From Rhodococcus sp. KRD162 (GTDB lineage Bacteria > Actinomycetota > Actinomycetes > Mycobacteriales > Mycobacteriaceae), in assembly GCF_017168335.1 (NCBI RefSeq), contig NZ_JABFAU010000032.1:1-60585 (forward strand): a DNA stretch of 60,585 bases, in the 5' to 3' direction. Position 1 is the stretch's first letter. Each line of letters opens with the position of its first letter. This document shows positions 17,878 to 27,107 of this stretch, piece by piece. The position numbers and the translations under genes are program-made. The notes beneath the pieces were generated by a model, which saw nothing but the letters and a program-made list of their open reading frames with translations, had not been told where the DNA came from and searched no databases.

Positions 17878-18192
17878 ATGGACACCATTGGTGCGGAAGA
17901 TGCATTCGCCGTGATCGCACAAGGCATCACGGGCTCCGGAAGCGACATTGATTTCACCAAGATCGCGATGTGGGTCGCTGGGATTTTGGTCGGCTTCGTC
18001 ATTCTGGTGGCGACGTGGCGCCTCTTCAAGAACTACCTGTCGTCCGGTCAGAACGGCGCAGTCGTTGCACCCGAGGACCGCGCCAAGCAGACCGCTTCCA
18101 TCATGATCGACGCCGGAATCGCGATGGCAGGCATCCTCGTGGTCATCCCGTTCGTCACTTGGGTGGCGAAGTTCATTACAGACAAGGTGTGA
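17878..18192 (+). CDS. small two-helix membrane protein, possible VirB2-like component
   Basis: 104 residues. An N-terminal polar part (about 1-30) is followed by helix MWVAGILVGFVILVATWRLF, a polar loop with SSGQNGAVVAPEDRAKQ, and helix AGIAMAGILVVIPFVTWVAKF. Size, two-helix topology and position directly before VirB3-, VirB4- and VirB6-like genes suggest the VirB2/TrbC-type subunit, but the sequence alone does not prove it. It has a strong AGGAGAAGGA site and heads the plus-strand transfer operon. Confidence 0.75.
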   Translation: MDTIGAEDAFAVIAQGITGSGSDIDFTKIAMWVAGILVGFVILVATWRLFKNYLSSGQNGAVVAPEDRAKQTASIMIDAGIAMAGILVVIPFVTWVAKFITDKV

Positions 18193-18198
18193 CCGCGC

Positions 18199-18588
18199 AT
18201 GCGGCATTTTCGCGTCTACAACCGCGTGCGCGCAGTCGGTGTCACCTTTCCTGTTGCTGGTAATCACATCGGTATCGGGTCGGCAGCGATTCTGGGTGTC
18301 GTCGTCGCGGCGACGGCGGCACTCGCGGCCTTCGCCTCATTCGTCGCCGGAACTATCGCCCTTGGTTTCGTCATCTTCATCGGCTTCGTCATTTTGCTGA
18401 CGGCTTTCTTCGCGATAGTGAAGCTGACGCAGATGGGCAACCTCCGAGAGGGGACGCAGCTCTCTCTGATTCGAGATGCGATGCGGGAGCGCCGCATCAA
18501 GAACTTCCAGACGCCCGACGTCGGCGGCGACATCAACGACGATTTCGACCTGCTCACGGATTCGAATTCCGTGTACCGGAATCACTGA
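18199..18588 (+). CDS. VirB3/PrgI-like inner membrane protein
   Basis: 129 residues. A short N-terminus, then a long hydrophobic region of two close helices (about 27-50 and 52-78: ILGVVVAATAALAAFASFVA, IALGFVIFIGFVILLTAFFA), then a charged C-terminus rich in arginine and aspartate. This is the usual form of VirB3/PrgI proteins, which dock VirB4 to the membrane, and virB4 follows 25 bases later. Ribosome binding site weak, spacing 6 bases from the previous gene, so coupling is likely. Confidence 0.75.
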   Translation: MRHFRVYNRVRAVGVTFPVAGNHIGIGSAAILGVVVAATAALAAFASFVAGTIALGFVIFIGFVILLTAFFAIVKLTQMGNLREGTQLSLIRDAMRERRIKNFQTPDVGGDINDDFDLLTDSNSVYRNH

Positions 18589-18613
18589 ACTCACACTGTT
18601 AGAAGGGGACGAC

Positions 18614-21211
18614 ATGGGGGACTACCTCACTCCGGTACGCGAGGTCCGGGGAAACCTGATCTACACGGCCGATGGCCGTATTTGGGCGAACTACCACCTC
18701 AACGGAATCAACGTCAGCGCGTACCAGGGCACGTCGATCGCCAACGGGCAGGCACGCAACAAAGATCTCTTCCACAACCTGAGTCAGATCGGCAGCGGCG
18801 ACATGCTGCTACTGGGTATCAAGGCGAAAACATCCCCCGAAGAGTTCGTCGACCGCATGCTCAAAGGCATCCCCGATATCGCCGACGGACGACACGGCGC
18901 TCTCGCTGCACATGTGGATGCGTTCTTCCAACAGATGCAGCGCGGAAAGCTCGAAGAATTTCAGCGCCTCTACATTCTCAGCGTCGAAATTCCGACCGCG
19001 GCAAGCGGAACGTCAGGCACCGTGGCAAAACTGAACGGCACCGACCCTTTCGCCTCCATCGACCGGAACTACATCGCACGACTGGAAACACAGATCTTCG
19101 ATCTCCTGCCCGACGCATTCGAACCCGCGCGAACCACGCCGCTGATGCTGCAGTGGGTTCACGAACGGATGCGCCTACGCGGAATCGAGGTGCCGAGCGC
19201 GCCGCCGCGAGAGAACACCGCACCCATCTCGCCGAAGGGGTTCGGAAACGTCATCATCGACAAAGCCGCGGATACACGCGCGGTCCTCGACGAGTTCCTC
19301 GAAGCAGTGGACTCCGGCGCTGTCAGAGCCACACCGAAACGGAAGCTCGGTCGGCTGCGCGAGAACTACGGCTCCATCCGCTACGGACAGCAGCTTTCCA
19401 TCAGCAACCCTGAACAACGGACGAACAGTTTGCCCGACGGGCCGACGAGCTATCAGACATTGATGGCCATCGGTGGATGGCCAACGACCCCCAAAAACGC
19501 GCTCAACACATTCACCTATCTCGTCGATCAGCAGATCGGTGTCGACGCTGATTTCGCGCTCCGATTCTCGTTCAGTCAGGACGCTATTTCGCTGACCGAA
19601 ACTCGACAATTCCTCAAGACCCTTGCTGGTGAAAACGAGGCGAACTCCGTCGACGAATTCGACGCCCAGGCGTACGGCGACCGAGGCCGGGAACGGCGGC
19701 TGCTGCAGAGTCAGGTCAGCGAAGAAAAGGGTCCGCGGGGGATGGAAGTTGCCGCGATCTTCGCGTTCGCCCACCCCCACCGCCTCACGCTGACCAAGCA
19801 AGTGGCTGCGCTGAAGGAGACGTTCCGCGGAAACGGATTCGAGCCGTTTGTTCCGGTCGGCGGACAATTCGAACTGCTGAACATGATGATGCCCGGATCG
19901 TCCTGCACACCGATGGGCACCGAACTCAAAGGCACCACCACCGTGCACGCGTTCTCCGCGTGCCTGCCGCTGCGTACGAGTCACGTCGGAGATCTGCAGG
20001 GTCTGCCGATCGCCATCAACATGGAAAATGCGCTCGGCCAGATCATCCTGCACGATTATCTCGGCGGCACCGAAGGCGGAAATGGTTCGATCGCCTGCAC
20101 CGGTGAGCAGGGATCCGGAAAGAGCTACTTCCAGAAGATGCTCGCCGGACACATGTCAGATCTCCTGTGCCCGGCATGGGTGATCGATCAAAGCGAGCAC
20201 GGCGAGTGGGTTGTCTACGCGCAGCAGCTCGGCGGTGTGGATGTCATCGACGCGATGGCGCCGCAGTACTCTCTGGACCCGCTGAAGGTGCTCCCGATGG
20301 AGCGCGCAGGAAAGCTGTTCGTCGATCTCATGCTCCCGCTGCTCGGTCTGTCACCGATGAGCAAAGACGCGTCGATCCTGGCGAACGCACTCACACCGGC
20401 AAACCGTAAGGGCCACGACATTCAATCCAGCCGCGACCTCATCGACTACCTCGAGAAAACCGCAGACGGACAACAATTGGCGACGGGCCTGGCGTTCTAC
20501 GCCTCGCAGGAATACACCCGGACACTGTTCGACCCGATCGGACATGACGGCGGTGTCCGGCGACTGCCCGCATTCGCCCCGAGCCGTGACCGCGCTGTCG
20601 TGTTCCGCACCCACGGCATTTCCGTGCACAAGGGTGACGTGACACCCACGACAGAGCCGTCGAAGCAATTCGGACGCGTGCTGTACACCGCGATCGCCGC
20701 GTACACGGCGTACGTGTTCTCGCAGAGCCGCGATCTCAATGCATTTATCGCGGACGAAGTTTCCTTCCTTCAAGGGTCGAGTGTCCTCGAAGATCTCGTG
20801 CGCACTCCCGACCGTGTCGGGCGAAAGGCAGGAAACATCGTTGTCGCCGGTTCGCAGCTCGCGAAAGATCTGCAGGACGGCAATTACGACCAGATCCGTA
20901 AGAAGTTCGCATTCCGTCAGACCATTCGCGAAAACGCGATCGCGGCACTCCAGTGGATGGGAATACCCGCCACCGAGTTGATGATCGAGAAGATGATGGT
21001 CGACACCTCACCTGGTGACAAGAAAAATAACAATCGCGCAATTCGCGGTCGCGAGGGTGAAGGGTGGTACCGGGACGGATCGGGGTCGATCGCTCGCGTG
21101 AAGGTCCTGCCGCAGGCCAGCGCGCGGCGTCACCGCTTCTCCGACACGACGACCAGCAGCATGATCCGTATCGAGGATGCCACCCGGGCGACGGTGGGTG
21201 GCCATGTCTAA
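18614..21211 (+). CDS. virB4: VirB4-family type IV secretion ATPase
   Basis: 865 residues from the ATG at 18614 (AAGGGG site). The C-terminal ATPase domain has Walker A GEQGSGKSYF near 500 and Walker B FIADEVSF near 712. The N-terminal ~400 residues are the variable VirB4 domain that contacts VirB3. It powers assembly or substrate passage of the type IV conjugation channel at the inner membrane. It overlaps the next gene by 8 bases. A VirB4 inside a T7SS locus is also described for mycobacterial conjugative plasmids. Confidence 0.92.
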   Translation: MGDYLTPVREVRGNLIYTADGRIWANYHLNGINVSAYQGTSIANGQARNKDLFHNLSQIGSGDMLLLGIKAKTSPEEFVDRMLKGIPDIADGRHGALAAHVDAFFQQMQRGKLEEFQRLYILSVEIPTAASGTSGTVAKLNGTDPFASIDRNYIARLETQIFDLLPDAFEPARTTPLMLQWVHERMRLRGIEVPSAPPRENTAPISPKGFGNVIIDKAADTRAVLDEFLEAVDSGAVRATPKRKLGRLRENYGSIRYGQQLSISNPEQRTNSLPDGPTSYQTLMAIGGWPTTPKNALNTFTYLVDQQIGVDADFALRFSFSQDAISLTETRQFLKTLAGENEANSVDEFDAQAYGDRGRERRLLQSQVSEEKGPRGMEVAAIFAFAHPHRLTLTKQVAALKETFRGNGFEPFVPVGGQFELLNMMMPGSSCTPMGTELKGTTTVHAFSACLPLRTSHVGDLQGLPIAINMENALGQIILHDYLGGTEGGNGSIACTGEQGSGKSYFQKMLAGHMSDLLCPAWVIDQSEHGEWVVYAQQLGGVDVIDAMAPQYSLDPLKVLPMERAGKLFVDLMLPLLGLSPMSKDASILANALTPANRKGHDIQSSRDLIDYLEKTADGQQLATGLAFYASQEYTRTLFDPIGHDGGVRRLPAFAPSRDRAVVFRTHGISVHKGDVTPTTEPSKQFGRVLYTAIAAYTAYVFSQSRDLNAFIADEVSFLQGSSVLEDLVRTPDRVGRKAGNIVVAGSQLAKDLQDGNYDQIRKKFAFRQTIRENAIAALQWMGIPATELMIEKMMVDTSPGDKKNNNRAIRGREGEGWYRDGSGSIARVKVLPQASARRHRFSDTTTSSMIRIEDATRATVGGHV

Positions 21212-23417
21212 TCCGCTGGTCGACTTCATTGATTTGGCGGACAAGTACGGCACTCAGGTCAGCAGGTTCGGTGTCGACTTCTCCGGCAGCCTGTCGACAC
21301 TGATCTGGCGCGCACCGACCGAGTTGATCGTCATGTTCGTGCAGTTGCTGCTGACGTACTCGATCTGGATCGTGGACCTGATCATCAACAAGGGTCTGTT
21401 CCTCGAGGTCGCCGGATCGGTGTACCAATCCCTGCTCGACACGATCTACCAATACGTCAATCCGCTGTACATCGCCGTCATCGCCGCGATGATTTTGTTC
21501 GCGCGTATGTACATCGGGGACAAAGTGTTGACCACCGAAAAGAACGGTGGCCGCATCAGCGGATTCGAGCTCAACAATTCGACCCTCGGCGGCGACGAAG
21601 CGTTCCGGAAAAAGATCACCAGCGAGGTGATGAACTCCGCGGTCCTGCTGTTCATCATCATCATCGCGATGGCGAACCCCTTCACACTGCTGGTGAAGGT
21701 GTTCTCGGGCATCACCTGGTTCGTCGGCAGCTTGGCTCCGCAGTCCACCGGCGCCAGCCCACAGGTCGACGGATTCCTCGCGCCGATGTTGCAGGTGATC
21801 AATTTCCAGACCGTGCTCGCACCAGCCTGTGGGGAATCCTGGTCGGCCACGCTCGCCGGTGGCGGCAACGTCTCCAAACTCTCCTGCCTGACAGCATCCG
21901 AGAAAGCCGCAACCACAGCCGATCACGTCACCCTCGGGCTGGCGATCGTTTCGATCCTGATGGCAGCAGGATTCATCTACTTCTCGTGGATCATCCTGAT
22001 GCGCTTCTCCTGGATGCTGTGCACGATGATCGTGAACGTCGCCGTCGTGCCCTGGCAGGCCGCGATGCTGATGGCCAACCCGGGAAACGAACGCAAAAAA
22101 CTCAACGCGGTCAAGGATCGTTTCCTCGAAGCCGCGAAAAGCCTTGCCTGGCTGATTATCACAGTGGTGGTGGCTTCAGCGGTGCCAGCTGCGTTGATCA
22201 CCGCAGTGTCGTCGACGAACATGCCTGCCGTGATCACGATGCTGATCTCGTCCGCCCTGTTCTTCCTGGCAGGCAAATTCGCGAACAAATACATCGGACG
22301 CCGATTTAAGCGCGACAAGGACGGCAACCGCATCGAGATCACCGACTCCGGTGCCACCGGTTGGAACGATTTCCGTCAGAACGGCGGAATGGGGAAGTGG
22401 CTCGCCGAACCGTTCAACGAGGCCCAGAAAGCATCCAAAGCGGAGCTGGCGATGTCGGAAGCGATTATCAACGGCACCAGCGAGACACACTCGCAGAGCA
22501 CCACGCAGAAAGGCCCGACGGTGGATCAGCCGGTAGTGGACCCCGCATTGGACGAGGCGGTGAAAACGGTTGACCTGACGACGAAACAACCCGCCGTCAT
22601 TCTCGATTCGGTCGCCGGAAAGATGCTCACCTCGACTGCCCCCATCGGCATCGACACGGTGACAGAAGTTCAGCCCGCGGCCGGGCCGATGTCTTCGGCG
22701 GAATTCGCCGCCGCCGCGACGTCGGCGCTGATCGCCGAAGCGAACGGCCACGCGGAAACACAGATCCCCGGCGCCAAAGCCGACGCGTTCACCGACCCGA
22801 CATCTTTGACGGGTGGAGGTGACATCGGAGCCGGTGCAGTCGCCGGTATGCCAGCAGCGACCGCCGCTGGCGCCGTCGCCACCGGGGTCAGCGGATACCC
22901 CGGAGCAGCAGGCGACGAGATCGGAGGGCGTCATCACCGCAACGACGGCGAAACCCCGATCGGAGGGGCGGAAGCCGTCGCCGCTGCGGTTGCCCTGGAC
23001 CCCGAAGCCGAGCGCCGACAGACCATTGCGAATTACCTCGACGCGATCGAACAAATCTCCGTAGACCCGGACGCCGTCGAAGACACCAGCATTACGACCA
23101 CCATCACCACACGCGACGTCGACACCACCGCATTCCACCGGGTGGCGAAGGTCTACAGCGACACCGCCGAGCCCGGCGAGGTCGATCCGATCTCCGACGG
23201 CGTCGTCGGACGTTCCGGCGAGTTCCTTTCCACCGTGAGCAGTGACGTCGAGTGGCAGGAATACAAGACCCTTGCAAAGAGCATGGGAATGGTCATCGAA
23301 CCACCGCCAAATGAATCGAGAGAAGATCGCCCTAATATCACATTCTATTCATCTACAGAGGATGGAAAGAATGAAGTGAGATACCGTGGTCGCGGCGGGT
23401 TTGGAGACGCAATATAA
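21204..23417 (+). CDS. VirB6/TrbL-like polytopic conjugation protein
   Basis: 737 residues. Six or seven membrane segments lie in the first ~380 (e.g. ELIVMFVQLLLTYSIWIVDL, YIAVIAAMILFARMYIG, AVLLFIIIIAMANPF, WLIITVVVASAVPAALI, VITMLISSALFFLAG). A long cytoplasmic, alanine/proline-rich and acidic tail follows (about 390-737). Such N-terminal TrbL/VirB6-type bundles with large C-terminal tails are typical of Gram-positive type IV systems. The start at 21204 overlaps the virB4 stop. Likely the channel-forming polytopic subunit; the tail function is unknown. Confidence 0.85.
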   Translation: MSNPLVDFIDLADKYGTQVSRFGVDFSGSLSTLIWRAPTELIVMFVQLLLTYSIWIVDLIINKGLFLEVAGSVYQSLLDTIYQYVNPLYIAVIAAMILFARMYIGDKVLTTEKNGGRISGFELNNSTLGGDEAFRKKITSEVMNSAVLLFIIIIAMANPFTLLVKVFSGITWFVGSLAPQSTGASPQVDGFLAPMLQVINFQTVLAPACGESWSATLAGGGNVSKLSCLTASEKAATTADHVTLGLAIVSILMAAGFIYFSWIILMRFSWMLCTMIVNVAVVPWQAAMLMANPGNERKKLNAVKDRFLEAAKSLAWLIITVVVASAVPAALITAVSSTNMPAVITMLISSALFFLAGKFANKYIGRRFKRDKDGNRIEITDSGATGWNDFRQNGGMGKWLAEPFNEAQKASKAELAMSEAIINGTSETHSQSTTQKGPTVDQPVVDPALDEAVKTVDLTTKQPAVILDSVAGKMLTSTAPIGIDTVTEVQPAAGPMSSAEFAAAATSALIAEANGHAETQIPGAKADAFTDPTSLTGGGDIGAGAVAGMPAATAAGAVATGVSGYPGAAGDEIGGRHHRNDGETPIGGAEAVAAAVALDPEAERRQTIANYLDAIEQISVDPDAVEDTSITTTITTRDVDTTAFHRVAKVYSDTAEPGEVDPISDGVVGRSGEFLSTVSSDVEWQEYKTLAKSMGMVIEPPPNESREDRPNITFYSSTEDGKNEVRYRGRGGFGDAI

Positions 23418-23474
23418 GTGCGGAAATGCGTGTTATTCTTCGACACGAATGGGTGACGTTTTACCGGAGGAATT

Positions 23475-25271
23475 ATGGCCACGTTTGAATCGAATGATGA
23501 CATTGCTGAACTGGAAGCTATGCGGGCCGCGCTGGTGGCAGGTACTCCCCACACGCCCGCACCACCGCCGCCGGTAGCCCCGCAACAAACGCGGGCTCCG
23601 GAAATTGCGCAGCAGTCCGTGGAAGTGGGATTGCCGGACGTCGACGACTTCGCCGAGGAGCAGCCGACGTCGCCGCGGGCGGAGCCTGATATTCCGCCCG
23701 CTGAACCGCGGCCCTCCTTCACCAACATGCGTCCGCGCAGTTCCGGTCAGCCATCGCACGCACCGCCTGCGCAACAGTTCTCGCCGCCGCCGGAACCGCC
23801 AGCTGCGAGCACAGAAATTCCTGTGGACACCGACGCGTGGACGCCGATCTCATCGATACCGCCCATCGCGGCGCCGCCGATCGCACACCCGCCAGTGGCA
23901 CATCCACCAGTGGCAGACCCGCCGGTCGAGCAGTCGTTCGCGGAGCAGTCGTACGTAGAGCAGTCGTTCGGGGAGCAGTCGTACGTAGAGCAGCCGCGGG
24001 TGAGGCAGTCGTATGTTGCGCAGTCCTACGCTGAGCAATCGCCACCAGTGCAGCACCGAGCTGCGCATGCTCCTGTCGCGCAGCCGCCTATTTCGCCGCC
24101 GCCTGTTGCACAGCCGCCTATTGCGCAGGCGCCGGTCGCGCAACCGCCGGTCGCGCACTCCGCTGTCGCGCCTTCCGCTGTCGCGCAACCTCCGGTCACG
24201 CAGCCGTCGATCACCGCCGAACAATTGCAGGCTCTATTGGAGGAGAACCCGGGTCTGCTGGCCCAAATAGGAGCGACGACTACCGCGCGCGCCGACGCCA
24301 CGAGGGCCACGCCTGCAGCCGCGGCGCCCGCGAATGCAGTCGCCGAACCGGAGGTCGATACCGCGCTGGCAAGCGCCGACCTCGCGAAAGAGGGATGGCG
24401 CGCGTGGCTGGTGAAGCTGGGCCTTCCCGTACGGAAAGGCGCGACCGAACGATTCAACGACCTCATGGCCTACGCACACGAGGTGATCCGCCGAGACCTC
24501 GGTAAACCCATCGTCATCGGAGTCACGTCGTACCGCGGAAGCTGCGGAAAGACATCAGCGACGGTCGTGTTCTCCCGGTTGTTGGCCGAGATCCGCGACG
24601 AAAGTGTCATCGCACTCGACACCGATCTGCACGGCACATTGTTGTCTCGGGCATTCGGTGTGAACGAGTCGGGCGGCGGGGACCGGCAGATCATGATGAC
24701 GTTGTCTTCTGTGCTGCGGGGCGGCGGCGCCGAGATCTCGGGCAAGGTGTGGGACGGCGGTGACGGATTCGTCTTCGTGCCGGGTAGCCGGACGAACAAG
24801 GCGAACACGGTCACCCCGAACGACTACTACGCAATCCTCGACGCTGCACGGCAGGTGTATCGATTCGTGTTCGTCGACATGTCTGCGCTGATGGATTCGG
24901 AACTGTACAACACGGTGCTCCACAGCCTCGACGGCTTGGTGATGATGGCGCCGACCGTCGAAGACGGTGTGCAGACGCTGTACGAGACGCAGTCGGATCT
25001 ACATCAGCGCGGCGTCGGGAATCTGAACAATCACCGGATCACCGTCCTGAACAACACCAGCCCCGCACGGACCGAGGTCGACACCGCCGAATTTGCGCGA
25101 GGGCTCAAACATCGCGACAAACGTGACGTCGTGGAAATTCGATACGACAAGCATCTGTCGCAGTCGACCGTGATCGACATCGCGCATCTCTCTCAGCCGA
25201 CGACGACCGATTTCACGTTGGCGTTGGCGACGTTGATCGACACTTTCGATGACCGCGAAACGCGTGAATGA
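23475..25271 (+). CDS. EspI-like protein: proline-rich region plus MinD/ParA-type ATPase
   Basis: 598 residues. Residues 1-270 are proline/alanine rich with repeated VEQS(F/Y)-type units (about 150-200) and APVAQPPIA-type units (200-250). The C-terminal ~300 residues are a SIMIBI ATPase with VTSYRGSCGKTSATV near 350 (Walker A), IALDTDLHG and FVFVDMSAL. This architecture matches EspI of ESX-1 and related T7SS-linked ATPases, thought to regulate secretion with the energy state of the cell. It lies between virB6 and eccD. The GCGKTS P-loop keeps the catalytic lysine. Confidence 0.85.
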   Translation: MATFESNDDIAELEAMRAALVAGTPHTPAPPPPVAPQQTRAPEIAQQSVEVGLPDVDDFAEEQPTSPRAEPDIPPAEPRPSFTNMRPRSSGQPSHAPPAQQFSPPPEPPAASTEIPVDTDAWTPISSIPPIAAPPIAHPPVAHPPVADPPVEQSFAEQSYVEQSFGEQSYVEQPRVRQSYVAQSYAEQSPPVQHRAAHAPVAQPPISPPPVAQPPIAQAPVAQPPVAHSAVAPSAVAQPPVTQPSITAEQLQALLEENPGLLAQIGATTTARADATRATPAAAAPANAVAEPEVDTALASADLAKEGWRAWLVKLGLPVRKGATERFNDLMAYAHEVIRRDLGKPIVIGVTSYRGSCGKTSATVVFSRLLAEIRDESVIALDTDLHGTLLSRAFGVNESGGGDRQIMMTLSSVLRGGGAEISGKVWDGGDGFVFVPGSRTNKANTVTPNDYYAILDAARQVYRFVFVDMSALMDSELYNTVLHSLDGLVMMAPTVEDGVQTLYETQSDLHQRGVGNLNNHRITVLNNTSPARTEVDTAEFARGLKHRDKRDVVEIRYDKHLSQSTVIDIAHLSQPTTTDFTLALATLIDTFDDRETRE

Positions 25272-25319
25272 AATCCGCTGAAAATTGCTAGGGTTTTCAC
25301 AAAAGAAAGGGACAGTTAA

Positions 25320-25610
25320 ATGACTGACATTCCGGATGCAGAACAGATCGCCCGCGACATCAGAACGAACCTCGACATGCTCGAAGAGGAACGCGCCGCC
25401 GTCGACGCTGCAACAGCAGTACGCGAGAAGGCGGAAAAGGATGAGGTTGCCGCGCAGCAGGCGTACAGCGAGAGCATTGAGGAAGTTCGCAAGGGCGGTC
25501 TGCTGACCGATGCGCTTCTCGAGAGATTCAATCACCCCGTCGCCAAGCGTCCCGGACGTCCGAAGAAGCCTGCGGGAAAGCCCGCCGGTGCCTCGGCAGC
25601 GTCCGCATAA
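25320..25610 (+). CDS. small coiled-coil protein with AT-hook-like tail
   Basis: 96 residues. Positions 5-60 are a highly charged helix likely to form a coiled coil (LDMLEEERAAVDAATAVREK). The end KRPGRPKKPAGKPAG contains the GRP core of AT-hook motifs, which bind the DNA minor groove. It has no membrane segment and no WXG motif, so it is not an Esx protein. It sits alone between the EspI-like gene and eccD, 18 bases before eccD. Possible DNA-binding accessory of transfer; unproven. Confidence 0.75.
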   Translation: MTDIPDAEQIARDIRTNLDMLEEERAAVDAATAVREKAEKDEVAAQQAYSESIEEVRKGGLLTDALLERFNHPVAKRPGRPKKPAGKPAGASAASA

Positions 25611-25628
25611 CCGAAGGGCCGCACAGCC

Positions 25629-27107
25629 ATGCTGACCAACACCATCAGGGACACCCACGTCCGTGTCACCGTGCAGGTGCCCGATCACACCGTGGACGTC
25701 ACCCTCGCTCGCGACCCGGCGCTGGCCATCACGATCAAAAAATTGGTGACCTACATCGCGAACGCGCTGGCGACCAAGGACGACGAGAAAGCCCTGGAAT
25801 GGGTGAAGGATCAAAATGCCGTCTGGCAGCTGACGAACCTTACGTCCGACCACCTCTCGTCGAGTAAGTCCCTGAAGGACCACGGCGTCCTCGACGGTGA
25901 CTATCTGATGTTGGTGAAAAGCGATCAGCGTGAGGCGTATCCGGCGCTGATCGACGACGTCGCCGAGTCGATCGCCTTCGCGCAACGCAACATGACGTCG
26001 TGGACGAGTGCGTTCGCGCGGACCCTCGCCTCGTTCATTGCGCCGCTGGTGGCGTTGGTCGGCGTCGGAATCGTCGTGTACGGCGGATGGACAGGCGAAC
26101 TCGACACCATCGGGCAGGCTTCAGCGTGCGGTGTCCTCGCGGTTCTGGGCGCAGGCCTGCTCATCGGTGCGGGGTTCGGGATCCGCGGTGCGGTCGACGC
26201 AACGGCACGCAATCTCGTCGCGGCGTTGATTCTGGTCGGCTACGTATGTGTCGGGGGAGCGGGCCTGCTCGCCTTCCCTGGAACAGTGGACATGTTCAGC
26301 GTGATCGTCGGTGCGCTGGTGTTGACGACCTGCGCGATCGTCGGACTGATGACGATCGGGAAACCCTCTCGATTGCATTACGCGGTAGCAACTTTCGGCG
26401 CGCTGATCCTGATCGGGTGCCTGCTGGCGATTGCCACCGAACGAGATCCATTGGTGTTCGCGGTACTGCTGAGCGCGGCGGCATTGCTGTTCCTCGTTTT
26501 CGCCCCGCGACTATCGCTCGTGCTGGCGGGCATCCCGATGCCGTTCGTGCCGACCATGGGTGAGACGTTCGTTCACGAGAACTCGGACGACATCACCACC
26601 GTCGATTCCAGTTCCAGTTCGGCCGCGATCACCGCGATTCACAACCAGGAACACAAGGTTCTCAGTGCCTACGACTGCCTCGTCGGTATGACCTGGGGCG
26701 GGTTGTCCACGTTCGTGATCTCCGCGGTGGTGGCGGGCGCGAACATGGATCACCACCAGTCTGCGGTGATGGTGTTCTACGTAGTCATCGCTGCAGTGTC
26801 CCTGTTCCGCGGTAAGTCCTTCGAGGATGCGGTGTCCTCACGGTCGTGGATCGTCGCCGCAGCCACCACGTACGCGGCGTTCGTGCTGACGTTGGCGGTG
26901 AGCGGAACGAATTACTCCTACGCACTCATCGGTCTCGGTGTCCTGGGCGCCGGGACCGCGATGGGCTGCTACGTCTCCATCCGCGAGAAGATCGTCAACT
27001 CGCCGGTCCTGCTCAAACTGCTCGAACTCGTCGAGTCGATCATGTTTGCCATGCCGATCGTGCTGATCGTCGTAATCCTCGACGGCTACAACAAAGTTCG
27101 CGGATGA
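25629..27107 (+). CDS. eccD: EccD, type VII secretion transmembrane channel protein
   Basis: 492 residues. An N-terminal ubiquitin-like (YukD) domain lies in about 1-100 (VRVTVQVPDHTVDVTLARDP ... DGDYLMLVKS). About 11 membrane helices follow, ending IMFAMPIVLIVVILDGYNKV. EccD forms the central bundle of the ESX membrane complex. Its stop overlaps the mycP start (ATGATGA), showing coupled translation. Length matches usual EccD proteins (about 470-510). Confidence 0.96.
   Translation: MLTNTIRDTHVRVTVQVPDHTVDVTLARDPALAITIKKLVTYIANALATKDDEKALEWVKDQNAVWQLTNLTSDHLSSSKSLKDHGVLDGDYLMLVKSDQREAYPALIDDVAESIAFAQRNMTSWTSAFARTLASFIAPLVALVGVGIVVYGGWTGELDTIGQASACGVLAVLGAGLLIGAGFGIRGAVDATARNLVAALILVGYVCVGGAGLLAFPGTVDMFSVIVGALVLTTCAIVGLMTIGKPSRLHYAVATFGALILIGCLLAIATERDPLVFAVLLSAAALLFLVFAPRLSLVLAGIPMPFVPTMGETFVHENSDDITTVDSSSSSAAITAIHNQEHKVLSAYDCLVGMTWGGLSTFVISAVVAGANMDHHQSAVMVFYVVIAAVSLFRGKSFEDAVSSRSWIVAAATTYAAFVLTLAVSGTNYSYALIGLGVLGAGTAMGCYVSIREKIVNSPVLLKLLELVESIMFAMPIVLIVVILDGYNKVRG

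Noticed and set aside
21177..21203. Upstream ATG for the VirB6-like gene
   Set aside because: It lies deep inside virB4 and the residues MPPGRRWVA are not like a membrane protein start; 21204 overlaps the virB4 stop normally.
23837..24234. Possible CRISPR or minisatellite in the EspI-like gene
   Set aside because: It is a proline/glutamine-rich coding repeat without spacer structure.
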